Positions 27,516 to 39,249 of a stretch of DNA of 64,000 nucleotides are shown piece after piece. A program made the translations under genes and the position numbers. The notes beneath the pieces are model-generated. The model saw nothing but the letters and a program-made list of their open reading frames with translations, ran no database searches and had not been told where the DNA came from. Source of the stretch: Streptomyces megasporus (lineage in GTDB: Bacteria; Actinomycetota; Actinomycetes; Streptomycetales; Streptomycetaceae). The stretch is taken from contig NZ_JODL01000002.1 of the NCBI RefSeq assembly GCF_000718985.1, positions 124,001-188,000 on the forward strand. The letters are read 5' to 3'. The first letter of the stretch is position 1. Every line of letters starts with the position of its first letter.

Positions 27516-28265
27516 CTACTTCTTGATGACCACAGTGCCCGCTGCCCGGTCGTGCCATCCCTGCAACTTGCCTGAATTGTCGAAGAACGGCGACAGGTAG
27601 ACCAGGAGCTGGCCGATGCCGCAGAGGAACGCGCCGACCACCGGGATGATGTAGCGGATGAAGCCGCCGCCGACACCCGGGACCTGGCCGTCGGTCTCCT
27701 TGACCACCTTCAGACCGAGCGCCATCTTGCCGAAGGTGGCGCCCTTGACGGCGATCATCAGCCACTCGTAGATCAGGGTCACCAGCGAGATCAGCAGGAT
27801 GGCCGTGAACATCGCCGTGAACATGGCGCCGACGCCGGAGGCCGCGTCCGCGATGTTCTGGTCGACGCACGCGTCGTAGCCCGGGTCCAGGTAGGTGCCG
27901 CAGTCCTCCAGGCTGGAGGAGGTGTCCGAGGTGAGGCCGATCGCGCCGCCCACACCGGCCACGATGATCACCGTGTAGATCGCGCCGATGATCGCGCCGT
28001 CGATGAGGCGGGCGAGGAAGCGGTGCCCCATCGTCGCGAGCTGGACGGTGCCCAGGTGGGCGATGTTGATGTAGCCGTTGTGGGCCTGGACCGTGCCGGG
28101 GGGCGGAGGATAGCCGCCGGGCTGCGGTGGCACGCCCTGCTGGGGGTACCCGTATCCGGGCTGCTGCGGCGGCACGCCCTGCTGGGGATATCCGTATCCG
28201 GGCTGCTGCGGCTGCTGGTCGTAGGGGTTCGAGGGCTGGCCGCCGGGCGGCGGTGGGTAACTCAT
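27516..28265 (-). CDS. RDD-family membrane protein
   Basis: 249 residues. The first 70 residues contain near-perfect repeats of [12 protein letters not shown], mirrored in the DNA around 28110-28220. An RDD domain follows: [19 protein letters not shown] with the Arg, Asp, Asp pattern, then a second helix with [31 protein letters not shown] sequence, and a third near [20 protein letters not shown] proteins are membrane proteins, some shown to be antiporters; the role here is unknown. CGGAGGAGACC lies before the ATG. Confidence 0.85.
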   Translation of the reverse strand: MSYPPPPGGQPSNPYDQQPQQPGYGYPQQGVPPQQPGYGYPQQGVPPQPGGYPPPPGTVQAHNGYINIAHLGTVQLATMGHRFLARLIDGAIIGAIYTVIIVAGVGGAIGLTSDTSSSLEDCGTYLDPGYDACVDQNIADAASGVGAMFTAMFTAILLISLVTLIYEWLMIAVKGATFGKMALGLKVVKETDGQVPGVGGGFIRYIIPVVGAFLCGIGQLLVYLSPFFDNSGKLQGWHDRAAGTVVIKK

Positions 28266-28604
28266 GCGGGGTCTCCTCCGAGCGGAAGATCCGGGGACGT
28301 TGCGGGCCGAGGTGGTGTCCCGGGGGACGTCCGGGGGCACCGCACCGTCTCCGCAGTGCCGCTGCGCGAGGATCGGATCGTGCGTGTGAGCGTGGTTCCC
28401 CCGATGGCCGTACCGTCGGCCTCACGGCGGGTACGGCAACGGCGACCCATGGTGGTGGCGGCCGGCCGGCGCTGTCCAGTCAAGGTCCGCGACTGTGGCG
28501 AATTCGCAACGTGCCGGTCACGTCCCGCGCACATCCGCCCACCGGTGCGGAAACGGCACGGAGGCGATTGGAGAGGAGCCGCCCGCATCCGGGAGGATGG
28601 GGCC
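28266..28604. other. 339-bp divergent intergenic region
   Basis: Between the RDD gene (minus) and folD (plus). No gene seen. An imperfect inverted repeat CCGTACC / GGGTACGG lies near 28410-28435. Promoters were not assigned. Confidence 0.5.
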
Positions 28605-29474
28605 ATGACCGCCCAGATTCTCGATGGCAAGGCCACCGCAGCCGCGATCAAGTCCGAACTCGCCACCCGTGTCGAGGCCCTCAAGGCCCGCGGCGTCCAG
28701 CCCGGCCTGGGCACGCTGCTGGTCGGGGACGACGTCGGCAGCCAGAAGTACGTGGCGGGCAAGCACCGCGACTGCGCCCAGGTCGGCATCGCCTCCATCC
28801 AGCGCGAGCTGCCCGGCACCGCGAGCCAGGAGGACATCGAGGCGGTCGTCCGCGAACTCAACGACGACCCGGCGTGCACCGGCTACATCGTGCAGCTCCC
28901 GCTGCCGCGCGGCGTGGACACCAACCGCGTCCTGGAGCTGATGGACCCGGCCAAGGACGCCGACGGGCTGCACCCGACCAATCTCGGCCGACTGGTGCTG
29001 AACGAGCCGGCGCCGCTGCCGTGCACCCCGAACGGCATCATCGAGCTGCTCCGCCGCCACAACGTGGAGATCAACGGGGCGAACGTGACCGTCGTCGGCC
29101 GGGGGATCACCGTCGGCCGCTCCATCGGCCTGCTGCTGACCCGCCGCACCGAGAACGCGACGGTGACCCTGTGCCACACCGGCACCCGTGACCTGGGCGC
29201 GCGGCTGCGCGAGGCGGACATCGTGGTGGCGGCGGCCGGTTCGCCGCACCTGATCCTGCCCGATCACGTCAAGCCGGGGGCCGCCGTGCTGGACGTGGGC
29301 GTCAGCCGGGACGCGACCGGGAAGATCGTCGGCGACGTGCACCCGGACGTCGCCGAGGTCGCCGGGTGGCTCTCCCCGAACCCGGGCGGCGTCGGTCCGA
29401 TGACGCGGGCGATGCTGCTGGCGAACGTCGTCCAGGCCGCCGAACGCGCCGTGGAGGCGGGCAGTGTCGGCTGA
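28605..29474 (+). CDS. folD: Bifunctional methylene-THF dehydrogenase/methenyl-THF cyclohydrolase
   Basis: 289 residues. FolD converts methylene-THF to 10-formyl-THF, the donor used by PurN and PurH upstream. Catalytic Tyr49 and Lys53 are in KYVAGKH; the folate-site motif is YIVQLPLP; the NADP loop is [11 protein letters not shown]; the C-terminal signature is [22 protein letters not shown] lies before the ATG. The last 11 bases overlap the next gene. Confidence 0.95.
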   Translation: MTAQILDGKATAAAIKSELATRVEALKARGVQPGLGTLLVGDDVGSQKYVAGKHRDCAQVGIASIQRELPGTASQEDIEAVVRELNDDPACTGYIVQLPLPRGVDTNRVLELMDPAKDADGLHPTNLGRLVLNEPAPLPCTPNGIIELLRRHNVEINGANVTVVGRGITVGRSIGLLLTRRTENATVTLCHTGTRDLGARLREADIVVAAAGSPHLILPDHVKPGAAVLDVGVSRDATGKIVGDVHPDVAEVAGWLSPNPGGVGPMTRAMLLANVVQAAERAVEAGSVG

Positions 29475-29913
29475 CACCGGGGAGACGGGGACGGTCAAGG
29501 GCGCCGCGGAGGCGGACGAGACCCCGCCGCGCCGCTCGCGCCGGTTCCCCACGTTCACGCGTGACACGGCCCGCCCCGAGGGCGGCGGGCGGGCGGCCTC
29601 CGGCGACGCCCCCGCCCCGGCGCGACAGTGGCCGATTCTGTGCGTGCTGGCCGGGGCGGCCGTCGGCCTGCTGGTGACGCTCGGCGACTTCCGCGCGGGC
29701 GTCCTGATCATCGGCGCGTCCCTGCTCGCCGGCGCCGTGCTCCGTTGGACGGTGCCGGCGGTGGGGATGCTGGCGGTGCGTTCCCGCTTCACGGACGTGG
29801 CGACGTACGGCGTGCTGGGCACCGCGATCGTGCTGCTGGGGATGATGGCGCAGCCGGAACCCTGGCTGGAGATCCCCTTCCTGGAGGAGATCGTCCACTT
29901 CACGATCCGCTAG
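29464..29913 (+). CDS. DUF3017 membrane protein
   Basis: 149 residues. After a 50-residue charged N-terminus come three hydrophobic helices ([36 protein letters not shown] and [16 protein letters not shown]). This is the DUF3017 layout found behind folD in Streptomyces. The GTG start overlaps the folD stop by 11 bases, indicating translational coupling. No function is established. Confidence 0.8.
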   Translation: MSADTGETGTVKGAAEADETPPRRSRRFPTFTRDTARPEGGGRAASGDAPAPARQWPILCVLAGAAVGLLVTLGDFRAGVLIIGASLLAGAVLRWTVPAVGMLAVRSRFTDVATYGVLGTAIVLLGMMAQPEPWLEIPFLEEIVHFTIR

Positions 29914-30146
29914 GCGTCCCGACCGCCGCCGTCGCCGTGGGCGAAAGGCGGTCCATCGCTCCCCGGGAGGGGTGGGTGGTTTTCGTATGGTGCGACAATG
30001 TCCCGCATTCGCTCCCGTGCGGCCGGCCGGGAACCGCCGCCCGATGTCCCGCATCCCCGTGGAGACGGCCGGCGTGTGGGTCGGGGCCGGCGAGGCACGG
30101 GACCGAAGGGCAAGCACGGGCGTACGAGGGCACGAGGGGGAGGCCA

Positions 30147-31214
30147 ATGCCTCGGTGGAAGGCGTTGCCGGAGGAGATGGACCCGTGGATCCGCGAGTTC
30201 ACCGATGAACTCCGGCGCCTGGTCGACCGCTCAGGGCTGAGCGTGGGCGTGATCGCCGACCGCACCGGCTACGGCGAGACGTCGTGGGAGCACTGCCTCG
30301 CCGGCCGACTGCTGCCCCCGCACAGTGCCGTCAGGACGCTCGCCGAGGCGACCGGCGCCGACGTTCGGCACTTGGAGGCGCGGTGGGAACAGGCCAAGCG
30401 GGCCTGGAGCCGGGCCGGGGCGCTGCACAGCGGAACGGTGGGAACGGTGGGAGAGGCCGGGACGGCCGGGGCGGTGGAGACGGTCGGGGCGCGCGCCGCC
30501 TTCGGCACGGAGGAGGCGCCGCCCGAGGAGGACGCGGAGCGGACCACGGTGCTGCGCGTGCCGCGGGACCTCCGCGCCGCGGAGCCCGAGCGGCCCGGCC
30601 CGGCCGTCCCCGACCGGCCCTCCCACGGTCACCCGCCCATCGGAGGACCGCCCGCCGGGGGCCCGTCCGACAAGCGGCGCCCGGTCGCGGCGCTCCTGGT
30701 GGGCGCCCTCAGCACGCTGGTGCTGGTGGCCAACGCCGCGTTCGTCCTCTCCCAGCGGGAGGACGGGGAGTACGTGGCCGATCCGCCCGCGTCGTCGCCC
30801 ACGCCGGAGTCCACCTCGGCGTCCACCCCGTCGTCCACTCCGTCGCCCGGGGAGGAGGGACGATCGGAGCCGCCCGCCGGAGTGGAGTGCCTCGGCGACG
30901 ACTGCACCGGGCAGGACCCGAAGATCATGGGGTGCGGCGGCGGGAACGTCACGACGGTCGCGGAGGCCGTGGTGGGCGAGGCGCGCGTCGAGGTCCGCTA
31001 CAGCGAGGTGTGCCGGGCGGCCTGGGCCCGGGTCACCGGCGCCGCCTCCGGGGACACGGTGCGGATCACCGCGGCGGGGGCGACGGAGCGCGACACGGTC
31101 GGCGAGTCCGGTGAGACGTTCACCCCGATGGTCGCCGTCGAGCCCTCCGAGGCCCCGTCGGCCTGCGTGACGACCGCGGCCGGTGTGGAGGGGTGCACGA
31201 CCGCCTCTCGGTGA
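30147..31214 (+). CDS. HTH protein with transmembrane helix and extracytoplasmic DUF2690
   Basis: 355 residues. The N-terminal 75 residues form an XRE-like HTH (DELRRLVDRSGLSVGVIADR and on). A linker and proline-rich stretch follow, then one transmembrane helix (about 200-222, VAALLVGALSTLVLVANAAF), a Ser/Pro/Thr linker, and a C-terminal domain with ECLGDDC, DPKIMGCGGG and VRYSEVCRAAWARV, which is the DUF2690 pattern with conserved Cys. The architecture suggests a membrane-tethered DNA-binding protein with an outside sensor domain. GGGGGAGG precedes the ATG. Confidence 0.8.
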   Translation: MPRWKALPEEMDPWIREFTDELRRLVDRSGLSVGVIADRTGYGETSWEHCLAGRLLPPHSAVRTLAEATGADVRHLEARWEQAKRAWSRAGALHSGTVGTVGEAGTAGAVETVGARAAFGTEEAPPEEDAERTTVLRVPRDLRAAEPERPGPAVPDRPSHGHPPIGGPPAGGPSDKRRPVAALLVGALSTLVLVANAAFVLSQREDGEYVADPPASSPTPESTSASTPSSTPSPGEEGRSEPPAGVECLGDDCTGQDPKIMGCGGGNVTTVAEAVVGEARVEVRYSEVCRAAWARVTGAASGDTVRITAAGATERDTVGESGETFTPMVAVEPSEAPSACVTTAAGVEGCTTASR

Positions 31215-31304
31215 CGCTCCGGAAATGTCCGATAACCGTCTGCATGGAGGAGGGGATACGGGGCAGACGCATTCTCATAACCCCCCACGGGTGCGGTACC
31301 CCCG

Positions 31305-31342
31305 GCAGCCGCCCGCGTCCCCCTCCTTGAGCGGGCGGCTGC
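31305..31342 (+). terminator. Hairpin between the DUF2690 gene and mdh
   Basis: A 12-bp perfect stem GCAGCCGCCCGC / GCGGGCGGCTGC with a 14-base loop, upstream of the mdh promoter region. Confidence 0.5.
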
Positions 31343-31378
31343 TTCCGCACGCGGGTTGTCGGATAGCCTGACGCCAGG

Positions 31379-32430
<1,052 letters not shown>

Positions 32431-32764
32431 CCGGAATTCGACTCCGCCCGAGAGATTTTCCACGAGTCCGCGCGACTCCGAGACGCCGAGACCCCCGGCT
32501 TTCCGCCGGGGGTCTCTTCCGTTTTTCCGCCGGACGCTCCGCGTGGGGAGCCGAGCACGCCGCGTTCCGTCCGATATGAATAGGTATTACCGGACATGGT
32601 ATTGAATTCCTTTACATGCCACCCCGGTGGATCATGCGTTCATTTGTGAGGAGCCCCACTTGTCGCGGGTTCCAGGCATGAATTCACGCCAGTGGGGCAG
32701 GGCTCGATCTCGTTCGGCTCCGGCCGGACATCGGAAACACCCTGCAAGGAAGGCAGTACGGAAC
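32431..32764 (+). other. Intergenic region, mdh terminator and betB promoter area
   Basis: 334 bases without a gene. The first part holds the mdh terminator. Around 32575-32625 is a short AT-rich island with a direct repeat GGTATT about 15 bases apart, which probably includes the promoter of the choline/betaine operon. Confidence 0.5.
32488..32528 (+). terminator. Rho-independent terminator after mdh
   Basis: A 12-bp perfect stem GAGACCCCCGGC / GCCGGGGGTCTC, loop TTTCC, followed by TTCCGTTTTTCC. One of few in the window with a T-tract. Confidence 0.92.
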
Positions 32765-34267
32765 GTGTCGGCAATCGAGACGATACACATCGACGGCCAC
32801 TGGCGCCCGGCCGCGTCAGGCGGCACCCGGGAGATCCTCGACCCGGCCGACGCGACGGTGCTCGCGGTCGTCTCCGAGGGCGGCGTCGAGGACACCGACG
32901 CCGCGGTCGAAGCCGCCCGCCGCGCCTTCGACACCGGAGACTGGCCACGCACCCCCACCGCCGAGCGGGCGGCCCTGCTCCGCCGCGTCGCGGACCTCCT
33001 CCAGCGGGACCGCGAGGAGATCGCGCTCATCGAGTCCCGCGACACCGGCAAGACCCTCGAGGAGGGCCGCGTCGACGTCGACGACGTCACGGCCGCCTTC
33101 CGCTACTTCGCCGACCTGGTGACGAACGAGTCGGGCGGGCGCGTGGTCGACGCGGGCAGCGCGGACGTGCACAGCGTCGTCGTCCACGAACCGGTCGGGG
33201 TCTGCGCGCTGATCACCCCCTGGAACTACCCCCTCCTCCAGGCGAGTTGGAAGATCGCCCCGGCGCTCGCCGCGGGCAACACCTTCGTCCTCAAGCCCAG
33301 CGAGGTCACCCCGCTCTCCACGGCCCACCTGATGCGGCTGCTGGCCGAGGCGGGACTCCCGGACGGCGTGGCCAACCTCGTCACCGGCCCCGGCGACCCG
33401 GTCGGCGCCAGAATGTCCTCCCACCCCGGCGTGGACCTCGTCTCCTTCACCGGCGGCCTGGTCAGCGGCACCAAGGTCGCCGCCGCCGCGGCGGCGACGG
33501 TGAAGAAGGTCGCCCTGGAGCTGGGCGGGAAGAACCCCAACATCGTCTTCGCCGACGCCTGCGCCGACGACGAGGGCTTCGACACCGCCGTCGACCAGGC
33601 TCTCAACGCCGCGTTCATCCACAGCGGCCAGGTCTGCTCGGCGGGCAGCCGCCTCATCCTGGAGGAGTCCCTCCACGACCGGTTCGTCACCGAACTGGCC
33701 CGCCGCGCCCGCCGCATCCGGCTGGGACGCGGCACCGAGCCCGGCGTCGAGTGCGGCCCGCTGGTCTCCCAGCAGCAGCTCGACAAGACCGAGGCGTACG
33801 TCGCGTCCGCGCTGGCCGAGGGCGCGGTGCTGCGGTGCGGCGGCAAGCGCCCCGAGCCGTCCGAGACGCGCCCGGCCACCGGCTACTTCTACGAGCCCAC
33901 CGTGCTCGACCGCTGCACCCGCGAGATGCGGGTGGTCCGCGAGGAGACCTTCGGCCCGATCCTCACCGTGGAGACCTTCCGCACCGAGGACGAGGCCGTG
34001 GCCCTGGCCAACGACACCGAGTACGGACTGGCGGGCGCCGTCTTCTCCGGCGACACCGCCCGTGCCCGCCGAGTGGCCGCCCGGCTGCGCCACGGAACCG
34101 TGTGGATCAACGACTACCACCCCTACCTTCCGCAGGCGGAGTGGGGAGGCTTCGGCAAGTCCGGCGTCGGACGGGAACTCGGCCCCACGGGACTCGACGA
34201 GTACCGCGAGGCCAAGCACGTCTACGAGAACCTGCGGCCCGCACCGGTCCGCTGGTTCGCCGGCTGA
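32765..34267 (+). CDS. betB: Betaine aldehyde dehydrogenase-type ALDH
   Basis: 500 residues, aldehyde dehydrogenase superfamily. Catalytic Cys291 in SGQVCSAGSR, general base Glu252 in LELGGKNPNI, and NAD contact TPWNYPLLQASWKIAPAL are visible. In an operon with a choline-oxidising flavoprotein and a betaine-type importer the substrate is most likely betaine aldehyde, giving glycine betaine. The GTG start follows AAGGAAGG. A 106-base gap separates it from the GMC gene. Confidence 0.85.
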   Translation: MSAIETIHIDGHWRPAASGGTREILDPADATVLAVVSEGGVEDTDAAVEAARRAFDTGDWPRTPTAERAALLRRVADLLQRDREEIALIESRDTGKTLEEGRVDVDDVTAAFRYFADLVTNESGGRVVDAGSADVHSVVVHEPVGVCALITPWNYPLLQASWKIAPALAAGNTFVLKPSEVTPLSTAHLMRLLAEAGLPDGVANLVTGPGDPVGARMSSHPGVDLVSFTGGLVSGTKVAAAAAATVKKVALELGGKNPNIVFADACADDEGFDTAVDQALNAAFIHSGQVCSAGSRLILEESLHDRFVTELARRARRIRLGRGTEPGVECGPLVSQQQLDKTEAYVASALAEGAVLRCGGKRPEPSETRPATGYFYEPTVLDRCTREMRVVREETFGPILTVETFRTEDEAVALANDTEYGLAGAVFSGDTARARRVAARLRHGTVWINDYHPYLPQAEWGGFGKSGVGRELGPTGLDEYREAKHVYENLRPAPVRWFAG

Positions 34268-34373
34268 CCCGGCCGACCGCGCCCGCGTCCCACCCCATCC
34301 CCGACACCGGGACGCGGACCGCTCGACGGCCCACCCCTCTCGCCCCATGAATCCCCTACAGGAGCAACACCCC

Positions 34374-35960
34374 ATGTCCAGCGATGTCCATACCTACGAC
34401 TACGTCGTGATCGGCGGCGGCACGGCCGGATCGGTGATCGCCTCCCGACTCGTGGAGGACCCCGACACCACCGTCGCCGTCATCGAGGGAGGCCCCTCCG
34501 ACATCGATCGGGAGGACGTGCTGACCCTGCGCCGCTGGCTCGGCCTGCTCGGCGGCGACCTCGACTACGACTACCCCACCACCGAACAGCCGCGCGGCAA
34601 CTCCCACATCCGGCACAGCCGCGCCCGCGTGCTCGGCGGCTGCTCCTCGCACAACACCCTGATCTCCTTCAAGCCGCTGCCCTCGGACTGGGAGGAGTGG
34701 GAGGCCGCCGGCGCGACGGGCTGGAACGCCATCGCGATGGAGCCCTACTACCACCGGCTGCGCAACAACATCGTCCCCGTCGACGAGAAGGACCGGAACG
34801 CCATCGCCCGCGACTTCGTCGAAACCGCCCAGGCCGCGCTCGGCGTGCCGCGGGTGGAGGGCTTCAACCGCGCCCCGTTCCACGAGGGCGTCGGCTTCTT
34901 CGACCTCGCCTACCACCCGGAGAACAACAAGCGCTCCTCGGCCTCCGTCGCCTACCTCCACCCCCACATGGAGGCCGGCGACCGCCCCAACCTCCACCTG
35001 TGGCTGGAGACCTGGGCGTACCGCCTGGAGTTCGCCGGCGACGACGGCAAGCGGGTCACCGGCGTCCACGTCCGCACCAAGGACGGCGAGGAGAAGCTGG
35101 TCCGCGCCGACCGCGAGGTGATCGTGTGCGCGGGCGCCGTGGACACCCCCCGGCTCCTGCTGCTCTCCGGCGTCGGCCCGGCCGACGACCTGGAGCGCCT
35201 GGGCATCCCCGTCGTCCACGACCTGCCGGGCGTCGGCGAGAACCTGCTCGACCACCCCGAGTCGGTCATCGTCTGGGAGACGAACGGGCCGATCCCCGAC
35301 AACTCCGCGATGGACTCCGACGCGGGCCTGTTCGTCCGCCGGGACCCGAACTCGCCCGGCCCGGACCTGATGTTCCACTTCTACCAGATCCCCTTCACCG
35401 ACAACCCCGAGCGACTGGGCTACGAGAAGCCCGCCCACGGCGTGTCGATGACCCCCAACATCCCCAAGCCCCGCAGCCGCGGTCGGCTCTACCTCACCAG
35501 CGCCGACCCGTCCGTCAAGCCGGCCCTGGACTTCCGGTACTTCACCGACGAGGAGGACTACGACGCCCGCACCCTCGTCGACGGCATCCGCATGGCCCGG
35601 AAGATCGCCGAGACCGCGCCGCTGAACTCCTGGCTCAAGCGCGAGGTCTGCCCCGGACCGGAGATCACCTCCGACGAGGAGCTGAGCGAGTACGCCCGCA
35701 AGGTCGCGCACACCGTCTACCACCCCGCCGGCACCTGCCGGATGGGCGCGGCCGACGACGAACTGGCCGTCGTCGACCCGAGCCTGCGCGTCCGCGGCCT
35801 GGACGGCATCCGCGTCGCCGACGCGTCCGTCTTCCCCACCATGACCGCCGTCAACCCCATGATCGGCGTGCTCATGGTCGGCGAGAAGGCCGCCGACCTG
35901 CTCCGCGACGACAAGCCGAGGCCCGAAGCCGCCGCCACCACCCCGGGAGGTGCCGCGTGA
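34374..35960 (+). CDS. Choline oxidase-like GMC flavoprotein
   Basis: 528 residues. GMC oxidoreductase that should oxidise choline via betaine aldehyde toward glycine betaine. The FAD loop is [16 protein letters not shown] (11-26). Compared from memory with Arthrobacter choline oxidase, the key residues are kept: the covalent FAD-linking His (H99) as His93 in GCSSHN, Glu312 as Glu296 in DHPES, His351 as His335, His466 as His450 in VYHPAG, and Asn510 as Asn494. The last four all show a constant offset of 16. E. coli BetA dehydrogenase lacks the flavin-linking His, so oxidase is the better call. CAGGAG precedes the ATG. The 3' end overlaps the next gene. Confidence 0.85.
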   Translation: MSSDVHTYDYVVIGGGTAGSVIASRLVEDPDTTVAVIEGGPSDIDREDVLTLRRWLGLLGGDLDYDYPTTEQPRGNSHIRHSRARVLGGCSSHNTLISFKPLPSDWEEWEAAGATGWNAIAMEPYYHRLRNNIVPVDEKDRNAIARDFVETAQAALGVPRVEGFNRAPFHEGVGFFDLAYHPENNKRSSASVAYLHPHMEAGDRPNLHLWLETWAYRLEFAGDDGKRVTGVHVRTKDGEEKLVRADREVIVCAGAVDTPRLLLLSGVGPADDLERLGIPVVHDLPGVGENLLDHPESVIVWETNGPIPDNSAMDSDAGLFVRRDPNSPGPDLMFHFYQIPFTDNPERLGYEKPAHGVSMTPNIPKPRSRGRLYLTSADPSVKPALDFRYFTDEEDYDARTLVDGIRMARKIAETAPLNSWLKREVCPGPEITSDEELSEYARKVAHTVYHPAGTCRMGAADDELAVVDPSLRVRGLDGIRVADASVFPTMTAVNPMIGVLMVGEKAADLLRDDKPRPEAAATTPGGAA

Positions 35961-37084
35961 GCGCCGAGACGGTCACCGACACCACCGACACCGCCACCGA
36001 CCCCGACACCGCGGCCGACCAGGTGTTCTCCGTCCGCAACCTGTGGAAGGTCTTCGGTCCCAAGGCCGACCGCGTCCCCGGCGACGAGTCCCTGACCGGC
36101 CTGTCCGTCGCCGAGGTCCGCGAGCGGACCGGCTGCACCGCGGCCGTGCGCGACGTCTCCTTCGACGTCGCCCGGGGCGAGGTGTTCGTCGTCATGGGCC
36201 TGTCCGGCTCCGGCAAGTCCACCCTCGTGCGCTGCCTGACCCGACTGATCGAGCCCACCAGCGGCGCCCTCCACGTCCTCGGCGAGGACGTCCTCGCCAT
36301 GGACAGGAGCCGGTTGCGCGAACTGCGCCGCCGGCGTGCCGCCATGGTCTTCCAGCACTTCGGGCTGCTGCCCCACCGCACCGTCCTCGACAACGTCGCC
36401 TACGGACTGGAGATCCAGGGCGTGGGCAGAGCAGAACGCCGCGCTCGCGCCGCCGAGATGGTCGAGAAGGTCGGGCTGGCCGGGCTCGGCGACCGCCGCC
36501 CCGGCCAGCTCTCCGGCGGCCAGCAGCAGCGCGTCGGCCTGGCCCGCGCCCTGGCCGTCGACCCCGAGGTACTGCTGTTCGACGAGCCGTTCAGCGCCCT
36601 GGACCCGCTGATCCGCCGTGACATGCAGGAGGAGGTCATCCGCCTCCACCGTGAGGAGGGCCGCACGATGGTCTTCATCACCCACGACCTGAGCGAGGCG
36701 CTGCGCGTCGGCGACCGCATCGCGCTGATGCGCGACGGCGAGATCGTCCAGCTCGGCACCCCCGAGCAGATCGTCGCCGAACCGGCCGACGACTACGTCC
36801 GCGACTTCGTCCGCGACGTGCCGCGCGAGCAGGTCGTCTCCGTCCGTCGGGCCATGCGCCCGGCGCTGGAGGGCGAGGCCGACACCGGGGTGGCCATCGC
36901 CCCCGGCACGGTCGTCGCCGACGCCATCGAGGCCGTGGCGCGCAGCGGCGGGCACATCCGCGTCGTGGAGGACGGCCGCGTCCTGGGCATCGTCGACCAC
37001 GCGCGGCTGCTGGCCGTCGTCGCGGGACTGGACCCCGATGCCGGTGGCTCCCATACCGGCGGCCGGGAGGGGGTCGCCGCATGA
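35957..37084 (+). CDS. Glycine betaine/choline ABC transporter ATPase
   Basis: 375 residues, OpuAA/ProV type. Walker [10 protein letters not shown] (81-89), Q-loop [11 protein letters not shown], signature [15 protein letters not shown] (about 185), Walker [13 protein letters not shown] and the H-loop ITHD. The C-terminal 90 residues form a CBS-like pair, used in OpuA to sense ionic strength. The N-terminus has an insert between the first strand and the Walker A region typical of ProV. The GTG start follows GGGAGG and overlaps the GMC stop; the stop overlaps the permease start. Confidence 0.92.
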   Translation: MSAETVTDTTDTATDPDTAADQVFSVRNLWKVFGPKADRVPGDESLTGLSVAEVRERTGCTAAVRDVSFDVARGEVFVVMGLSGSGKSTLVRCLTRLIEPTSGALHVLGEDVLAMDRSRLRELRRRRAAMVFQHFGLLPHRTVLDNVAYGLEIQGVGRAERRARAAEMVEKVGLAGLGDRRPGQLSGGQQQRVGLARALAVDPEVLLFDEPFSALDPLIRRDMQEEVIRLHREEGRTMVFITHDLSEALRVGDRIALMRDGEIVQLGTPEQIVAEPADDYVRDFVRDVPREQVVSVRRAMRPALEGEADTGVAIAPGTVVADAIEAVARSGGHIRVVEDGRVLGIVDHARLLAVVAGLDPDAGGSHTGGREGVAA

Positions 37085-39177
37085 CGGCCGTCGCTCCGAC
37101 CCCCTCCGCGGCCTCGAAGGCCCAGGAGCCCCAGAGAACACAGAAGACCCCGAAGAAACAGGCCGGGTCCGTCGAGGCGGACCAACGCGGGAAACCCCCG
37201 TCGTCGCCGGGCGTCCTGCGCCGCCTCACCGACCGCGCCGACGGCGTGAGCATCGGGTGGAGACTCCTCGCCCTCGTCGCCGTCGCCGCCGTGGCCATCC
37301 CCGTGGCCGCCTCCCTGTGGGGCAGCGGAAGCTGGCCCTCCGCACTGACCTACGACGTACGCGCGCCGCTGGAGCGGCTGGACGCCTGGATCGTCGACAA
37401 CCGCGAGTCCCACTGGGTCTTCCTCTACTTCCTGCTGCACATCAGCAACAACACCCAGTACGCCGTGGACGGCGTGTTCGCCTTCCTCGACGGGCTCGGC
37501 TGGGTGGGCGTGACCGTCGCCGCCGTGGTCGTCGCCTGGTACGCGGGCGGCGCGAACCTCGGCCGCAGGGCCCTGCGCACCGCCGCCACCGCCCTGGGCA
37601 CCTTCGCGGTGATCGGGCTGCTCGGCATGTGGGAGCCCGCCATGGACACCCTGGCGCTGATGATCGTCGCGGTCGCCGCCTCCGCCGCCCTGGGCGCCGT
37701 GCTCGGCCTGCTCTCCGGGGTCTCGGACCGCTGCGAGAAGCTGCTGCGCCCGGTGTTCGACACCATGCAGGTGATGCCGGCGTTCGCCTACCTGCTGCCG
37801 TTCGTCCTCCTCTTCGGCGTCGGCGTGCCCTCGGCCCTGATCGCCACCGTCATCTACGCGGCCCCGCCCATGGCCCGCCTCACCGCGCTCGGGCTGCGCG
37901 AGGCCGATCCGGCCGTGCTGGAGGCGTCCGCCTCGCTGGGCTCGAACCCCTGGCAGCGGCTGTGGACGGCCCGACTGCCCCTGGCCCGCAAGCAGATGCT
38001 GCTGGGCCTCAACCAGACGATCATGATGAGCCTGTCGATGGTCGTCCTCGCCTCGGTGATCGGCGCGGGCGGTCTGGGCGACGCGGTCTTCAAGGCCCTG
38101 GCCCGGGTGGACGTCGGCCAGGCACTCGCCCCCGGCATCGCCATCGTGCTGATCGCGGTCTGGCTGGACCGCACGACCGCCGCCGCCGGAGCGCGGCTGG
38201 ACGACACCTCCTCGTCCGGCCCCGTGAGCCGGGCCCGCGCCTGGGCCGGCCGGGCCGGCGCCCTGGCCGCGGTCGCCGTCGCCGCGGCGGTCGGTTCCGT
38301 CGTCGGCAGGGACTGGCCGGTGAACTGGACCGTCAGCATCTCCGCCCCGATCAACACCGCCGTCACCTGGGTCACCGAGCGCATCGACGCCGGCCTCCCC
38401 CTCGTCGGCGGCACCCTCGTCTGGTCCGAGAACTTCGCCCGCTGGGTCCTCAACCCGCTGCGCGACGGACTCCAGGGCGCCCCCTGGTGGCTGCTGCTCC
38501 TGGCCGTCGCCGCCCTCGCGCTGCTGACCGGCACCTGGCGCACCGCCCTGACCGCCACCGCCGCCCTCGCGGCGATCGGCGTGATGGGCCTGTGGTCCGG
38601 CTCGCTCGACACCCTCTCCCAGGTGCTCGCCGCACTGGTGCTCACGCTCGCGCTGGGCTTCGCCGTCGGCGTCCTGGCCGCCCGCGTGGCCTGGGTGGAG
38701 CGGGCGATCCGCCCGGTGCTCGACGTGATGCAGACGATGCCGCAGTTCATCTACCTGATCCCGGTGGTGGCGCTGTTCAACGCCAGCCGCACCGCGGCGA
38801 TCATCGCGGCCGTCGTCTACGCGCTGCCCGCCGTCATCCGCATCACCACCCAGGGCGTCCGGCAGATCGACCCGGGAGCCCTGGAGTCGGCCCGTTCCAT
38901 GGGCGCCTCCCCGCTCCAGCAGTTGCGGCAGGTCCAGCTCCCGCTGGCCCGGCCCGCCCTGTTGCTGGCCGTCAACCAGGGTGTCGTCCTCGTCCTGGCC
39001 ATCGTCGTCATCGGCGGCATGGTGGGCGGCGGCGCGCTCGGCTACGACATCGTCTACGGCCTCCAGAAGAGCGAGCTCGACGTCGGCCTCACCGCCGGTG
39101 TGGCGATCGTCTGCCTCGGCGTCGTCCTGGACCGGATCACGCAGCCCGCCGCGGCGCGGCGGCCCGGCGGTCGGTGA
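37081..39177 (+). CDS. Tandem-fused glycine betaine ABC transporter permease
   Basis: 698 residues, about twice the usual ProW/OpuAB permease. Two complete permease modules are joined: each has an aromatic extracellular leader, a helix bundle, and an EAA loop (first [20 protein letters not shown], second [20 protein letters not shown]). The fusion would supply both membrane halves of the importer in one chain. It overlaps the ATPase gene by 4 bases. The Thr/Pro/Lys-rich N-terminus of about 45 residues is cytoplasmic. Confidence 0.92.
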   Translation: MTAVAPTPSAASKAQEPQRTQKTPKKQAGSVEADQRGKPPSSPGVLRRLTDRADGVSIGWRLLALVAVAAVAIPVAASLWGSGSWPSALTYDVRAPLERLDAWIVDNRESHWVFLYFLLHISNNTQYAVDGVFAFLDGLGWVGVTVAAVVVAWYAGGANLGRRALRTAATALGTFAVIGLLGMWEPAMDTLALMIVAVAASAALGAVLGLLSGVSDRCEKLLRPVFDTMQVMPAFAYLLPFVLLFGVGVPSALIATVIYAAPPMARLTALGLREADPAVLEASASLGSNPWQRLWTARLPLARKQMLLGLNQTIMMSLSMVVLASVIGAGGLGDAVFKALARVDVGQALAPGIAIVLIAVWLDRTTAAAGARLDDTSSSGPVSRARAWAGRAGALAAVAVAAAVGSVVGRDWPVNWTVSISAPINTAVTWVTERIDAGLPLVGGTLVWSENFARWVLNPLRDGLQGAPWWLLLLAVAALALLTGTWRTALTATAALAAIGVMGLWSGSLDTLSQVLAALVLTLALGFAVGVLAARVAWVERAIRPVLDVMQTMPQFIYLIPVVALFNASRTAAIIAAVVYALPAVIRITTQGVRQIDPGALESARSMGASPLQQLRQVQLPLARPALLLAVNQGVVLVLAIVVIGGMVGGGALGYDIVYGLQKSELDVGLTAGVAIVCLGVVLDRITQPAAARRPGGR

Positions 39178-39249
39178 CGGGCCCGTCCCGAACCCGACGC
39201 CTGCCGGAGCCGAACACCACAGACGACACCGCGGAAGGACACGTCCGAC

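Noticed and set aside
28110..28220. DNA direct repeats that looked like an array
   Set aside because: They encode the repeated [12 protein letters not shown] segment of the RDD protein; there are no unique spacers, so it is not a CRISPR array.
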